DNA of 64,000 nucleotides from Seriola aureovittata (taxonomy: Eukaryota > Chordata > Actinopteri > Carangiformes > Carangidae). Below, one piece after another: positions 51,542 through 63,868 of this stretch. Every line of letters starts with the position of its first letter. Position 1 is the stretch's first letter. The notes beneath the pieces are model-generated. The model was given only the letters and a program-made list of their open reading frames with translations, was not told the DNA's origin and searched no databases. The DNA lies in assembly GCF_021018895.1 (NCBI RefSeq), contig NC_079378.1:9855501-9919500 (forward strand), given 5' to 3'. Position numbers and translations under genes: made by a program.

Positions 51542-51633
51542 AGCTCCTGGTATTTTAATTAAATGCTTATATTTTGTGACACTTGAATAGGCTAAAAATG
51601 AGCTTTTTATTGTACCATGTGTACTGTATCTGG

Positions 51634-51678
51634 TGCTCTCTATGATCAGTGGCACTTTGCCACTGATCGTAGAGAGCA
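51634..51678. repeat. Near-perfect hairpin: two 21-bp arms, 3-bp spacer
   Basis: The left arm (51634-51654, beginning TGCTCTCTATGATC) and right arm (51658-51678, ending GATCGTAGAGAGCA) are complementary except for one position (T51643 against G51669), separated by CTT. In a plus-strand RNA that pair would be a G-U wobble, so the stem would be unbroken. Outside the arms pairing stops, so it is too short for an ordinary microRNA precursor. Confidence 0.9.
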
Positions 51679-51767
51679 AGAGGTAATAGTTACTTGGTTT
51701 TGGCAGGGTCAGATATTACTTGAGATAAAAGCCATATACATTATCGCTAACAGCTTTTTGTGTGTGT

Positions 51768-51796
51768 CCTTCCTTCCTTCCTTCCTTCTTTCCTTC
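51768..51796. repeat. (CCTT)n tetranucleotide microsatellite
   Basis: About seven CCTT-type units with one imperfection. Confidence 0.9.
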
Positions 51797-52866
51797 ATCT
51801 ATTTCCATCCTTCATCAACTGATCTGAGAGTATGAAAAATGCTTGTTTCCACCTGGAGCTATAACCATCTCAACTCTTCTTTACAAGGAGTACTTGAATC
51901 CATTTACTTTTCTTTTTTCTTTTTTTTGGCTTGGTGTCATTAGCACTTCAAATGATCTGTCCTTCCACTATGCTAATGGTGTTCGTAGATTTTCCTGTGC
52001 TTCTTCAACCACTGAACTGTTGGTTTATACAGGAAAATAGGAGAGATATCTGTTCCACTGTCTGATTGTTTTACAGATACAGTGTCCTAGGACATAATTC
52101 ATTGACAAACTTTTTTGTGCTTCTGAAGGGAAACACTTTTAGAACAGTCACGTGATGGTGGTAACGTATCAATGTTCAGAACAGTGACTCCCGCTTTTTT
52201 TTTTTCTAGAGGACATTATTCAGTTTAACCTTTTCCTTAATCAACACCCACCCAGTTTCCATGTATTATTTGTTTTACCGGGAGAAGTAGCCCAAAGGTT
52301 AGATGGGTGGTCACACTCAGGGTGCCCTCAGAGGGCACATAGCCTCCAGCTGCTCCACTGAAGCTGCTCAGTAGTGAGTTGTTGTTCTGGAAAGCTCCCC
52401 GAGGTGATGATATAAAGCGTGTTGCTGTGAAGAGCACGCTTGAGGAGGAAAATTAAGATTAATTTCCTGGATAAATGAAGGTTGCTGGTTTTAAAGGGAC
52501 AACAGCTTTGCTCACTCTTCGCTATTCGAGAGAGAGGATTCACCCTCCAGTCACAAAAGGCTATCAGTGACATTTTGCATAAAAGAAATTTAAACTCTCT
52601 CTCTTCGTGTGCGTCTGTGTCTCTCTCACCTACTCGTTGAGAACAGTCTCTAATTAATTAATAGCATGCGATTGTAAAATTGCTTCCACCCAGAGTTCTC
52701 TACTGTGTGCAGTGCCAAGTCTCTGTAGCAATTGTTTTTTCTGTGGTATTGTCCGAGAAATGATTTAGCATTGGCTGCATAGTTATTATATTAACTCCTG
52801 TCTTGTATGTGTTTTAATACATGCTAAAATTGATCTTTAGACCTTTCTTTGACTGTGTATTATTCT

Positions 52867-52885
52867 TGTGTGTGTGTGTGTGTGT
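52867..52885. repeat. (TG)n microsatellite
   Basis: About nine TG units. Confidence 0.9.
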
Positions 52886-54058
52886 TTGTGCACACTTGTA
52901 TGCAAGAAACAACATGTGATATGTGATTGGCACTTGAGCACAATAAGCTGGCAACCTGTTGCCCGCAGAATTTATAACTCTAGCAATCATGGAGCTCTGT
53001 AGGAGCTCTGAAGGTAGCATACAGTCAGTCCATCAGAGCGTCTTTTGTGGAAACAGCTGCCTTCTGCTGATGGACAGCCGTGATGGAAGCTGTGAGACTG
53101 AATCAAAGTGGTAAAGTCTCAGGCTGTACAACAAAAACAATGAGCTGCAAGAAACTTGAGCTCTGTATAGATGAGGGGAACTGCAGAGTCGGGTAATTAT
53201 TCTTTGAGTGTTCTTTACACCTTTCTATTACAAGTAGCCATTTGACCCATAGCTAATATAAAAACCAAAACTAAAAACTACTAAACACAGAATAAAACAT
53301 TCAATAAAAAAAGCTGAGGCTTCACTTTGAAATGTCTCTGATACAAAATCACCATACAATCACATCTTCACTAAATCTGCTCTTCCTTCACACATCCATC
53401 ACTACCGACTGAGTTCTGTGACATAGGTATTTCTCATTTCCTTTGTGATGTTTCTAAGGTGATGCATGGAAATAAGCGCACCAGACTGCATTTTCTAATT
53501 GTTGTAACTGTAATATCATATGCTGTGTAATGTCGACAAACTCAGTTACAGCCAAATCTAGTTCTGGTGTTTCCTAATTAGCGCTGATTGATTTAGGCAT
53601 CGATTGTCTTTTGTGTATTGTTAGTTGTTGTCTTTTATGAGCTTGCCACTGCAAATGCAACAAAAATACACTCTCAGCTGCATCAGAGGTGTGTTGAGTC
53701 ACTGTTCATGCAAACCAAACATTTCCTGCTTCACATTAAAAGCTGTCTGCCGACCAACGCGCCGGAAGATTTTATTGTGAGTCATCTGTAGGAAGTGCAC
53801 CGCAATTGCAATAGCTCCGAGTTAGTGGAGTGTTCATTAATGGTGCTCTTCAATTTTTTTTTTTTTTTTTTGGAAATCTATATTGGCCATTACCTAGGAA
53901 TAATTTTCCACTGAATACCTATGACAAGTTCTGTGGCAAGGTGTCATATTCCTCTCTGGTGCTCAGTATTGAATAAAGCAAGATCAATATTTATATATGA
54001 TAACTGATTTATGTAACAGCCACTGCTTGTGATGTTTATCAGTTTGTCAATGCATGAC

Positions 54059-54080
54059 AAAGGAAAGGAAAGGAAAGAAA
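54059..54080. repeat. (GGAAA)n short array
   Basis: Three to four AAAGG units. Confidence 0.85.
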
Positions 54081-56223
54081 TAAGAAGAAAGATGAAAATG
54101 AAGAATATATTAAACCCCTGAAAATACCATGCAAAGTCAGACAGAATGTGCCTTTGACAGAGCTTGAGTTGTTGTCACTTATTTCTGTTAAATCACACTG
54201 TCAGGATGATGGTGAGACGTCCCTTTAAGAGAAAGCCACATCTAACCACTCTCGACCAAGTGTTGCTAAAAGGTAGACTTTCTCTCCTAAGAGAGCACTC
54301 TGGACAAGAGGGTCAGGTAATTGCAGAATATGTCCCAATCATGCCCTTTCTTAGCTTTATAGACTTGCACTGTGGGCTAACATTCATCAAATGTGATCAT
54401 CCAGTCTCTCATTGATGTCAGGCAGACGGTCAGCGCTTTTCCAATCATGTATTTACATGCAAATTAGTTTGTCCATTGGTGGCAGCGGCTTGTGTAATTT
54501 TGTGCTTTTATGCAAATCAAGTTCACATGAAATTCATGAGTTGAATCAACCTCTTAGTTCAACAGACATTATACAATCACCAAATACAGAGGTGAGGACA
54601 CATACAGTAATTACAGCTTACATTTGTCCTGATGACATAGAGTGACTGAGGCAACAGCAGACAGTATGTTAGACGCACTGTGGGACTTCAAAAAAAAAAA
54701 AGAAAAAAAAAAAACCTCTTTAATTCACAAGACAAGCAATGAATTTAATAACCCACTTAAACAGTTGCAAATTCTGTGTGAAGAAATACGTTAAGAAAAT
54801 GGAAATAAATGAGAGCAGTCTCGGTGCGTAATGGCTTTTCATTTTACCTTAACAGTTTACTGATTACAGCTGTATGTTTTAGGATGAAGTATGGCACTGT
54901 TCCTACAGGTCCATCCAATCCAATACCATTCTCAGTCCAATATCTGTCTCCGTCCCTGAATCTTTCAGTTTCCTTACAGAGCACCTTGCGATCGATTATA
55001 CAAAACCTCAGGTCGAAATGGTTCACTGAATTAATGAGGGCATGGCTTCCCTTTTCAAATAAATTATGGAGGACCCTGCACCATCAGGATGTTTACTGAT
55101 TCTTATATGTTTTTATTGCCAAAGATACTGTATATATCATACATATATATGTCAGACAGGTGGAGAGTTGAAGTATCCATGTACTTTACTGGTGTTTCAG
55201 AATGTTTCCTGACACTTGACTGCTGTTAACCCTCCTGCAGCAGATGTTCACATTGGGCCCAGAACCTTTGAAAGGATCACATGTGCATGCATGACTGGAG
55301 CTCATTTCCTGCACCCTTTGTTTTTTAGTGCATTTGTGACATTATCTGATGTGTTCTATTTTTATTTAGTTTTTAATGTACTCTATCTAATATTAGGAGG
55401 CATTGCTAGTATGATAGAAGGGAGCAATTTTAAGCCGTAGCTGTGTAATGACTGAATGAGCAGAAGTTGATAGAAAGATATCTTTAATCATGGAGCATTC
55501 ATGTAGAAATCGTTATAATTAACATTCAGGGGATTAACAATATTAAAAATAAGAAAAAACTGAAATTCCAACAGTGTGCTTACTTATGCACCAGACAATC
55601 TCCTTTCTGTTCATTTCTATCCTGGGCCCCAAGCTTGGAGCTGCAAAATCAGGATGAAACATCCATACTATATATCTCTTTCACTGTATGCTATGAAGCA
55701 AGAGGTCCCCAGAGCGCGCTGAGACACACATAAATTGAATTCCATAGAGAATTCCATTTGTGACCAGACATTTCCTCGAGCCATCAGCACTGGTATCATA
55801 ATGTACAAAAGACACCCAGTATGTTTCAGCCAGAACAATCGCGACTTCAAAGGCCTCCACCCTTACAGCGACTGTGAAAAATAATTTTCAGGCGAACCTC
55901 AAGGTCACATCTTCCTGAAAGGTTCTATACCGAATAGTTTCTTTTGGATGCGTTTAGACTGCCTTAAAATGAACACTGGTGAAAACAGCTCATCATTTCT
56001 CTTTTCATCCCTTTTCACAATGTCCCACTGGATCCCTGATCATGTCGTGTGCCCACTGACAATAAGACAGAGAGGAACATTTTAAATCTCGAAGCAGCTT
56101 TTGGAGGCAGTGCACAGGTGAAGGTGTAGTTTTTCAAACTTGGTAAATCTCTCCTCTGTAAATCTCTGAGTTTCAGATGAACTGTTACGATGCCATTTGC
56201 CAAAAATTATCTGGGTCATATAC

Positions 56224-56443
56224 TAGGTTTGCAACTAACAATCATTTTCATCGATGATTAATCTGCGGATTCGTTTTTTGTCTATAAAATGATTGAAAAA
56301 TGACTTCCCACAGACCAAGATGGCAAAAATGTATTTTTTTGTCAGTCCAAAGATATTCAGGATCACATATGACAAAGAAAAAGTTATTATAAAAGCTAGA
56401 AACAGCAAATGTTTGGCTTTTTCAATTTAAAAACGACAAGCAA
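56224..56443 (+). mobile_element. hAT-like MITE relic, 3'-truncated
   Basis: AGGTTTGCAACTAACAATCA, then TTTTCATCGATGATTAATCT, TCTATAAAATGATTGAAAAA, CAAAGATATTCAGGATCACA, CATATGACAAAGAAAAAGTT, AACAGCAAATGTTTGGCTTT follow the order of a very abundant teleost hAT-derived element that normally starts TAGGGCTGCAACTAACAATTA. The expected closing inverted end is missing; another repeat begins at 56447. Confidence 0.75.
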
Positions 56444-56446
56444 TTT

Positions 56447-56550
56447 GGGTTCAGTGTCTTGCTCAAGGACATTTCAATGTGTGTCGGAGCTGGGGATCGA
56501 TCCACAAACCCTGTGATTAATGTATGACCTGCTCCTCCTCCTGAGCCAGA
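56447..56550 (+). repeat. Dispersed teleost repeat fragment
   Basis: GGGTTCAGTGTCTTGCTCAA, GGACATTTCAATGTGTGTCG, GAGCTGGGGATCGATCCACA and TCCTCCTGAGCCAGAG correspond to the closing part of a common teleost repeat (cttgctcaaggacacttc ... ggatcgaaccac ... ctcctgagccac). Confidence 0.7.
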
Positions 56551-57519
56551 GTTTCCCCACTGATATGTTCATTATGAACTATAGACAATTTAAAAATGTA
56601 TGATTATTACACACAATAACATCATTACATGTCTGTGTCTGTATCTCTGCATCTCTATCTCTGCGTGCTTGTGTGTGCATGCGTGCATACAACATGTGTG
56701 ACATTTCTGTTGCCAGTGTGAGCTGTGGAGTGGCGGAGTCTCCAGAGGCACTGCCAGCCAATAGCTTCCCTGTCAGAGTGCTGCCTTATCTGATGATCCA
56801 TGAGCACACGAAGCAGCAGTGAAAGCCAGCCCATGTAGTGGAAATATCACTTGATGATACCAGATCAGACCCCCTCTTTCATAATACATGACCTTGCAAT
56901 TTATGGTGCATATAATGCTGGGGATGCATGGGGGAAATTTCCAGGTGAGAAAGAGATTATATAGGCTTAAACTGATGTTTGTGTCAGCTGGGGAAAAAAA
57001 ACTAAGGGGTGGAAGTGAATGAGTAATTCTCTACCCCACTGTTGAGGTGCCTTTGAGAAATGCTTGTAACTTATGACTGCCCTACAGGAGTGCCTTAGAT
57101 GCAAATGGCTGAAGAGTGTTGACTGCAGTCCTGAGAAAGTTATTTTCTTGGTGAATAAAGACTAGAATATTTTCTTTTGTTAAGTGCGCTAAAAACAACA
57201 CAACATGTTTTTGTTGAAATGAATCGCTCATCTTCTCAAGACTTAATCATTTTGCTCATTTTGTGTTAAATATTAAGTTCAAACTGCGCACATCTTTCTT
57301 TCATGGCAGTATTCAGAAATTCACCTCCAGCTAAACATCAACATCCCATCATCCATTTTGATCAACGCTGCTAGGTGACAGAATGCTAAAAACTTAATGG
57401 ACAAGAGGCTGACAAAACGAACAACACAGCTAAGCACATAAATAATTTCAAAAACATGAAATATATCCATTTTGGGAATCCAAAGGCAAATTCTGTCAAC
57501 CAAATACTTACTTGATCAT

Positions 57520-58165
57520 TTAAAGGAGCTATTTGTAATTTTTGCTATTGCCATATAGCCAACATTAGCATTGACAGCTAAGCATCTTACAAGTCTAGAA
57601 GAAACATTGCAAATCTAGCATCGAACTTCATTCCTTTACTCGCCAAGAGCCGTTTCCAGCATTGGAAAGCAATGCCAGTGATAACTCTTGTTTTGCTTCT
57701 TTTTTTTCTACTTATCTACCGAAGTTAGCACACTAACAAGCTTGCCCCAGCCCAGCCTGACCATCGCAACACTTTCCGATAATGAGTCACTGTAGCGTCC
57801 AGTCTACCCTGAAGACGTAGCAGTGCTCAGAGGGTATATTATAACCTCTTGTAATGTAAACGCAATGACAGCTGAAGCCCAAGCACAATTCTGCTAATTA
57901 AACAGCTGTTAAAGCTGATGCTGGCTTTGTAGCAATATAAAAACTTAAGGATAAATAAGAATTTATTTTTTTACCCATAGGGAAAATGACTGCAAACCAA
58001 CAATAAACCAAAACAGAATCTTGGTGTACTGTTAGCTTAGGGGTAGCCCAGACAGTTTGGTTTTGGTAATGGATCTTTGCCGCATTTCATAACCCCTCCC
58101 TCTCCTCATTACCTATTACATGTCGACTTTCCATTTTTTGATTAAAATGTCCCAAAAATATTTAC
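57520..58165 (+). repeat. Probable dispersed repeat (opening and closing motifs)
   Basis: TTTAAAGGAGCTATTTGTAA and the following ATAGCCAACATTAGCATTGAC resemble the opening of a teleost dispersed repeat. CTCCTCATTACCTATTACAT, GTCGACTTTCCATTTTTTGA and AAATGTCCCAAAAATA at 58097-58160 resemble the closing part of such repeats. Whether this is one element or two adjoining pieces is not resolved. Confidence 0.4.
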
Positions 58166-60404
58166 CATTTGCTTCTGGCTGTAATATTGGCAACAAAATA
58201 TTTACTTAACAAATCCAGGAGACATGAGCTACATTAACTTTTTCATGGAGTTTCTTTTCTGGTTACCTGGAAAATCTAAGACCAATATTCACTGCTATTT
58301 TATTGCAATTTTTTTCTTCAAACACTTGACAAAAATTCCTGTTTGTAGCACCTACTATATCAGGCTAAAAACTTTGACCTGCAAACGTGAACCATTACAC
58401 TACTCAAAGATACCATTAGATAAAGTGTAATTTAATATTCCAAGCCTGTAATAATATGTATGAGCAAGCCACCATAAATCCATCGAAGTTATTCTTAGCT
58501 AAATTCAAAAACAGAGTCATCATGTCTTGCAACAAAGATTTCCAGCACCTCACCTCAACCAAAAATAAGTCAAAACGAAGTCATAGTGACTCGCATTCAT
58601 CACACCGTAACCAAGTTGTTCACAGGAAGTCCTCCGCTCAGCGTGAATGCACAAAGTCATCACTTCAGTTGGCTGGTAGCTGCATGCAGTATATGAGAGG
58701 CATCCATTCACATTAGCACCCCATCCACTCATACCACATAACTCACACTCTCTCTGGGCTACTCCATACTGATAATGGATTCCTGTCTTACCGTAAGCAT
58801 TAGGTTGCGGGTGTGTGTGTCTGTCTGTGTGTGTGGGTGTGTGGGTGAGTGTGTGGGTGGGTGTATGTTCAGTAAATCAATGTGTTTCCAAATGTCCTGC
58901 CTCATTTTCTGGCTGTTTGGATGGCAGTGTAAAGCGTTCTGATTTCAATATCTGGATGTCACCATGGCTTTTCCTGTGGTCACTGGGTGTGTGACTCACA
59001 TCAACAAACACATGAATACACACAAGCACAGATGCAAACAGAAACATGAACTACAGATGTAGTAGATACAAACAGACGGACATGAAACATGACTGACAAA
59101 GTCTCCAGTCAGTTATACAGTGTATGCTGCAGACAAACTCATGCAATCACACAGGGTGACAATTTCATCCCGAGATTGAAGTTTACAGTTGGAGGCATTT
59201 CTATCTGTGTTTGCAGGAAGACAGGAATAAATCACTGCCACAGAGACAGAGTGGAAGAAACACCCACACAAAGTGAAGCAATCCAAAATCCTTGCATTCA
59301 AAAATCACAATAGTAATAACAGGACAAAATCCACAAAGCAAACCAACAAAAATCTTCATGTTCAACAGGAAAAAAGAAAAACAACAGAAATGACAGGATA
59401 TTAAAAGACAACATCGTGCACTCCATTGCTCTGAGCCATCATGGTTGAGATTTGTCTGCATTCTTGCCAATAGGTCAAGTGTAGTCTCAGTTGGTAATTA
59501 GGTCCACCAAGGCTTTGGCAATGTAAAGCAAGGGGGATTTACATTCCAACCCTCATCAATAATAATCAGTTTCAAATAGTGACCAAAAGAATAAGAGGAA
59601 GATCCAACACCCAAAATTATTTATTTATTCATTACTTGTGCGTTGAAATAGTACTTAACTCATTTAGCATTGCACCACCATACCATTGTCCGATGTGCGA
59701 TGTACAGTTCAAAAAAGTTTAAAAAGGATTCAAATTGATACAGCAGAAGCACAGGCATTGTCTTTTTTTTTTTATTCCACACATTATTGTTTTTCCTTGT
59801 CAAAACCTGGCACTTACATTACCCACAATGCAACTTGAGCGCTAACAGAGGAAAGATTTGGCTGTGTAATGGTTGTAACAGATAATGAAGCCTCAGGCCA
59901 CAAGACTCAAGCCGAGATGAAGAGCGGCTTACAGAGGTCTGGTAAGAATCTCTCTCTAAATTCACAACCCCTAAAAACATGTAGCTACACGTTGGTGCTA
60001 TGTGTCTATGTAGATACTGTGTGAAGGCTTTAAGAACTGTGGTTCATCAATTTGAGCTGCTTGTGTTTTCTCCCACGTTTCAGATGCAGTGGAGATGTTA
60101 ATAATGGTAACATCAAGACAGAAAGGCTCAGTCTTCTCCCTTTCAGTCACACAACATATGAAGTTGTTTAGCGAGGCCACAAACTTGCTGCAAAAAAGCA
60201 AGCTATGCTTAATGATGTACAACCCAACCTTCTAGTGTTGCAATGGTGCAAGTGGATGAAATCCAGTGCTGAACTATAAATAAATTCCCACACTGGGTGT
60301 GTCTGTGGCATGACTGCTGTACCCTGTGTGTCTGAGCTTCCCCTGTAGAACAGTGTGAGAAACTCGGATATCTTGAAGGCGTTCAGAGTGGAATTGCTGT
60401 TAAA
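58166..60404. other. Intronic unique block with a degenerate TG tract
   Basis: Includes an imperfect TG/TGGG array at 58810-58866 and T run near 59763-59774. No exon, RNA gene or named repeat is recognised. Confidence 0.45.
58810..58866. repeat. Imperfect (TG)n/(TGGG)n tract
   Basis: TG units interrupted by CTG and GGG. Confidence 0.85.
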
Positions 60405-60657
60405 GTGTTGCAGTTAAAGTGGTTGGGCATCTGATCAGGATGCTGGTTGGACGCCTCCCTGTGGAGATATTCTGGGCACGTCCACCTGATAGGAGACCCC
60501 GGGGCAGACCCAGAACATGCTGGAGGGATTACATATCCCATCTGGCCTGGAAACACCCCAGGATCCCTCAGGAAGGGCTGGAGGACGTGGGTGGGAGAAA
60601 GGGCATCTGGGCTATGTGCGTAGTTTGCTTCAGATGCACTGGATGGATGGATGGATC
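60405..60657 (+). mobile_element. 3' end of a LINE with (TGGA)n tail
   Basis: Translation gives LKWLG (one frame) then VGHLIRMLVGRLPVEIFWAR, PPDRRPRGRPRTCWRDYISH, LAWKHPRIPQEGLEDVGGRK, IWAM, which is the typical C-terminal end of the teleost LINE ORF2 also represented at 25130. A (GGAT)n tail of about four units closes it (60641-60656). It is a short 5'-truncated insertion. Confidence 0.85.
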
Positions 60658-61609
60658 TATCCAGATGCATGCTTGGTCTTGTCCTGTGTTTGAGTATGAG
60701 AGACAAATAAAGCACTGAGTATAAATGTCTTGCTCAGCATGCCTTAGGTCACCATTACCGCTGCCCATGTCAAAGGTTAGAGGTAAAAAGCGGGCAGAGG
60801 TCATTTTCCTGCAGGGTCAGACAGCCTGTAAAGAATTACTCTCTGTAGCAGGAATTCATCTGGGGGAGTACATAGTAAGAAACACACAACCTATCGCTTT
60901 TTTGAATCATTTCAGCGTTTTTTTGTAGGCAGAGTATACACCGGCCACTGAATAATGGAGGCTCACACTGGGGCCAGCAGATTATAAAGTCAGATTTCTG
61001 TCTACCAAAACAATAGCTTTATGTAGTAGAAATTACCGTTGATAAAGTTATTTTTCAGAGGAAGGTGCCTTAGCTTGCGAATAAGCTAAAATACAATAAG
61101 ATAAAATTTTAACAGTTGCAAGAGGGACCTGGGAAATTGTTAAAATGTGACCTTTTTTTCCCAATTTTTCTCTTTTCACACTTGAGCAGTGGTGCTCTTC
61201 CTAATTGAGTTAAGAAATATACCTAACAACGAACCCAGCCTCACTTACAAATGACTTCTACCCCCACTCATCCTTCTTATGCTGACCTTTAGAGGTTTAT
61301 TTTACGGTCTCGTGGACAAGTGAAATGTACAGTTGGTTAATCCAAGTATATATGCTATACAGATTTTAATGTAAGAGCAGCAAACAGCCAAGAAGTGCAT
61401 CTCCTGTGCTGAGGTTACTCTATTTCCATTTCTCTTTCTCGCTGTGAGTCTCTACTTCTCCCTCTTTGGCAGTAGTAACCAATGAGGATCCGGTGAAGAA
61501 ACAACAGGGAAACAAATGGAGCCAATAGGGCAGAGTGAAGAGGAACAGAAAGTATAATGGAACAGAATAAAAAGGACCAGAAGGAGTGTTGTTTTGGCTG
61601 CCGTTGAGT

Positions 61610-61915
61610 TTACTCCTCAGGCGCTTGGAGAGATGGAGAGACAGAACCGACCAAATAAAGAAACAAAAGAAGATGAAGACAGAGCATTGAAAGCAACGGT
61701 TACCAGCCTCACAGGAAATGAGGGCCAAATCCCGGCAAACCCCAGCTCTTGCAGGAAGAAAAAGGCAGAGAAGAGGCAGATGCAGAAAGAAGGACAGACA
61801 GAAAGAGACAAAGGCTTGGAGCAGTGAAAACATGGCCAACCAAACTCTCCACTCCAGCTGTCATAGGGAGACATACAGGGAAAGAATGAGAGCGGGATAG
61901 AGGAGGGTTAATAAG
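61610..61915 (+). repeat. Purine-rich low-complexity tract
   Basis: GAGAGATGGAGAGACAGAAC and AAGAAAGGACAGACAGAAAG-type sequence; the Lys/Glu/Arg-rich open frames here come from the base bias. Confidence 0.6.
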
Positions 61916-63259
61916 AGAAAAAGGCTATAGGGTGAGACAGAACCTCAGAGCACTAAGAGCAGCCACAGCAATCAAAAATATCCCCTGGCAGCTCCACCAC
62001 TCAGTGTTCTCCAGGTGAGATGTTTGAAATCAGAGAAACACCAGCCAGAGATTGTTTACCAAAGACAGAAGGCTCAGCTCTCGGCATAACACCTTGATGC
62101 TTTAAATGCCCAAGAGAAAACCAAAAAAAAAAAAGATCTGCACAGCTGGCAGAGAATCAAATGCTCAAAGCAGCAGCAGATATAAAACAAGAAGGTGAGA
62201 CCCCAGAAGAAAAACAAAAAAAAAAGGAAAAAAAAAACATGCTCATGGCATACGTACATGATGCTTACTTGTAGATTTCAGTCCAAAACATATTTCTCTG
62301 CTGCCAGTGAGCCAAATCGAAGCATCTATTTGTATTTTTGCAAGCCTGCTTGTTATCCACGATGGATTTCTTTACACTCAGCTGTCGCCACTGCCCATAG
62401 CTTAAAAAATGGTAAGAACCAACAGGCATAGAGATAAACTGATACCATCGCTGGAGATTAAGCTCCATACCAGATATTGCGTGTGTGTGTAATGTTATTT
62501 TCTCCTCTTCTCCTCTTGCTTCTCTTCTTCCTTTCACCACCATTTACTGTTCCCCTTTCTGCCTCCTTTTTGAAATGTTCACTCTCTCATAGCACATAAT
62601 GTGCCATTTGCTGTCGTATAATATTTTATATGCTGTATGCTGGACACCCAGAAGGCCCATGTGGTGTATTTAACAGCACAGCATTGTGATGCTCTAAGTG
62701 TTATAGCAAAAAGACCAACAGCCTGATCAATAAAACTTGCTGGAAATCAAAAACCAAACAAGGCAAAGCCCTCCAATGCCCTTGAGGAGTAAAGGTATTA
62801 ACAGATGAGCCAAAAAAAAAACTTTGAAAAGATTCCCAGTTCCAAAGCAAACTCTCTTCGATAAACACGTCCTGAATATTTATTCTGAATCTTTAGTTTT
62901 GGCTCATTGGTTCACTAACTCAGTATGCATATTTTTCTTTGACTTTGTCTGTTTTTGAGCCTATTTTTGGTTTGTTCGCCTGCACAATCTGGCACATCTC
63001 TCATCGTTTGCTGGAGAAAAAAAAAACAAAACAAAGCATAGCTAATGGTGTATTCATGAGGGGAATGTAAACTGGCAGGGGACACACGTGAAAGAGAAGT
63101 GAAGCTGGGTGAAGTAGAATAGAAGAGAGGAGAAGAGCTTCTCCAGAGGGTGAGTGATGTCTGAGGATGGAAAGCAAAGTGACATTTGTTATAGGGTGTT
63201 GCATGAAAACAGGAGAGTGACATCTGAAAGGGCCAGTGTCCTCTATTCCACCTCACACA

Positions 63260-63278
63260 GACACACACACACACACAC
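63260..63278. repeat. (AC)n microsatellite
   Basis: About nine AC units. Confidence 0.9.
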
Positions 63279-63818
63279 TCAAAAACATGCAACACACATC
63301 GTCTAAACAAGATGAATGAGATTTGCTCTTCAAGGAGAACATGTCATTATATAATGAGACAACTACATTATTGCTCTGATACCACCTTTTTAACGCATTG
63401 AAGTGTACTGTATGTGTGTGTGTGTGAAAGAGAGAAGCTTAATGATTAAAGGGGATCGTTGCACATAAATGTCAGCCTGTAACAGCTGTAATTGGCTAAA
63501 TGAGTTTCTGAAGTGATGGATGTTGATAATTGTCTTGCTCCATTTGCTTGTTTCTCATCCCAGCACACACGAGTGTGTTCATGTACAAATGAGGCCTCCC
63601 GTGCTCCGGAGATCAGATGTAGACTTTCAATCTGGCTGGAGCCTGCATGCAGACACAAATCTGTAGATTGGACTGTTGGTTTGTGATGGTGCATTGGTTG
63701 TTTTGACTTAGAGAGACACACACTGCTTACTAATCCTTCTAAAGCTTTGGCCAGGTTAATCTCATAGTAAACAATGTGTCTCTAGGCTAGACTGTGCTGT
63801 CTGATGCTATCTGCATAA

Positions 63819-63868
63819 TGCGTGCGTGCGTGCGTGCGTGCGTGTGTGCGTGCGTGCGTGTGTGTGAG
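63819..63868. repeat. (TGCG)n with (TG)n microsatellite
   Basis: About nine TGCG-type units interspersed with TGTG, followed by GAGTGAGTGTGTGAGAGAGA. Alternating purine-pyrimidine throughout the core. Confidence 0.95.

Larger units (their letters stand above)
51679..56223. other. Intronic block: unique, with small simple repeats
   Basis: (CCTT)n at 51768-51796, GT at 52867-52885, a T run near 53852-53871, (GGAAA)n at 54059-54080 and an A-rich run near 54691-54715. Two octamers at 54457 and 54510. Conserved-element-like stretches at about 53560-53830 and 54400-54560. No exon seen. Confidence 0.5.

Noticed and set aside
51634..51678. Classical microRNA precursor
   Set aside because: The stem is only 21 bp with a 3-base loop and no pairing outside, which is too short for normal Drosha/Dicer processing.
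61594..61900. Lys/Glu/Arg-rich plus-strand proteins
   Set aside because: The composition follows from the purine-rich tract; there is no splice context or domain.
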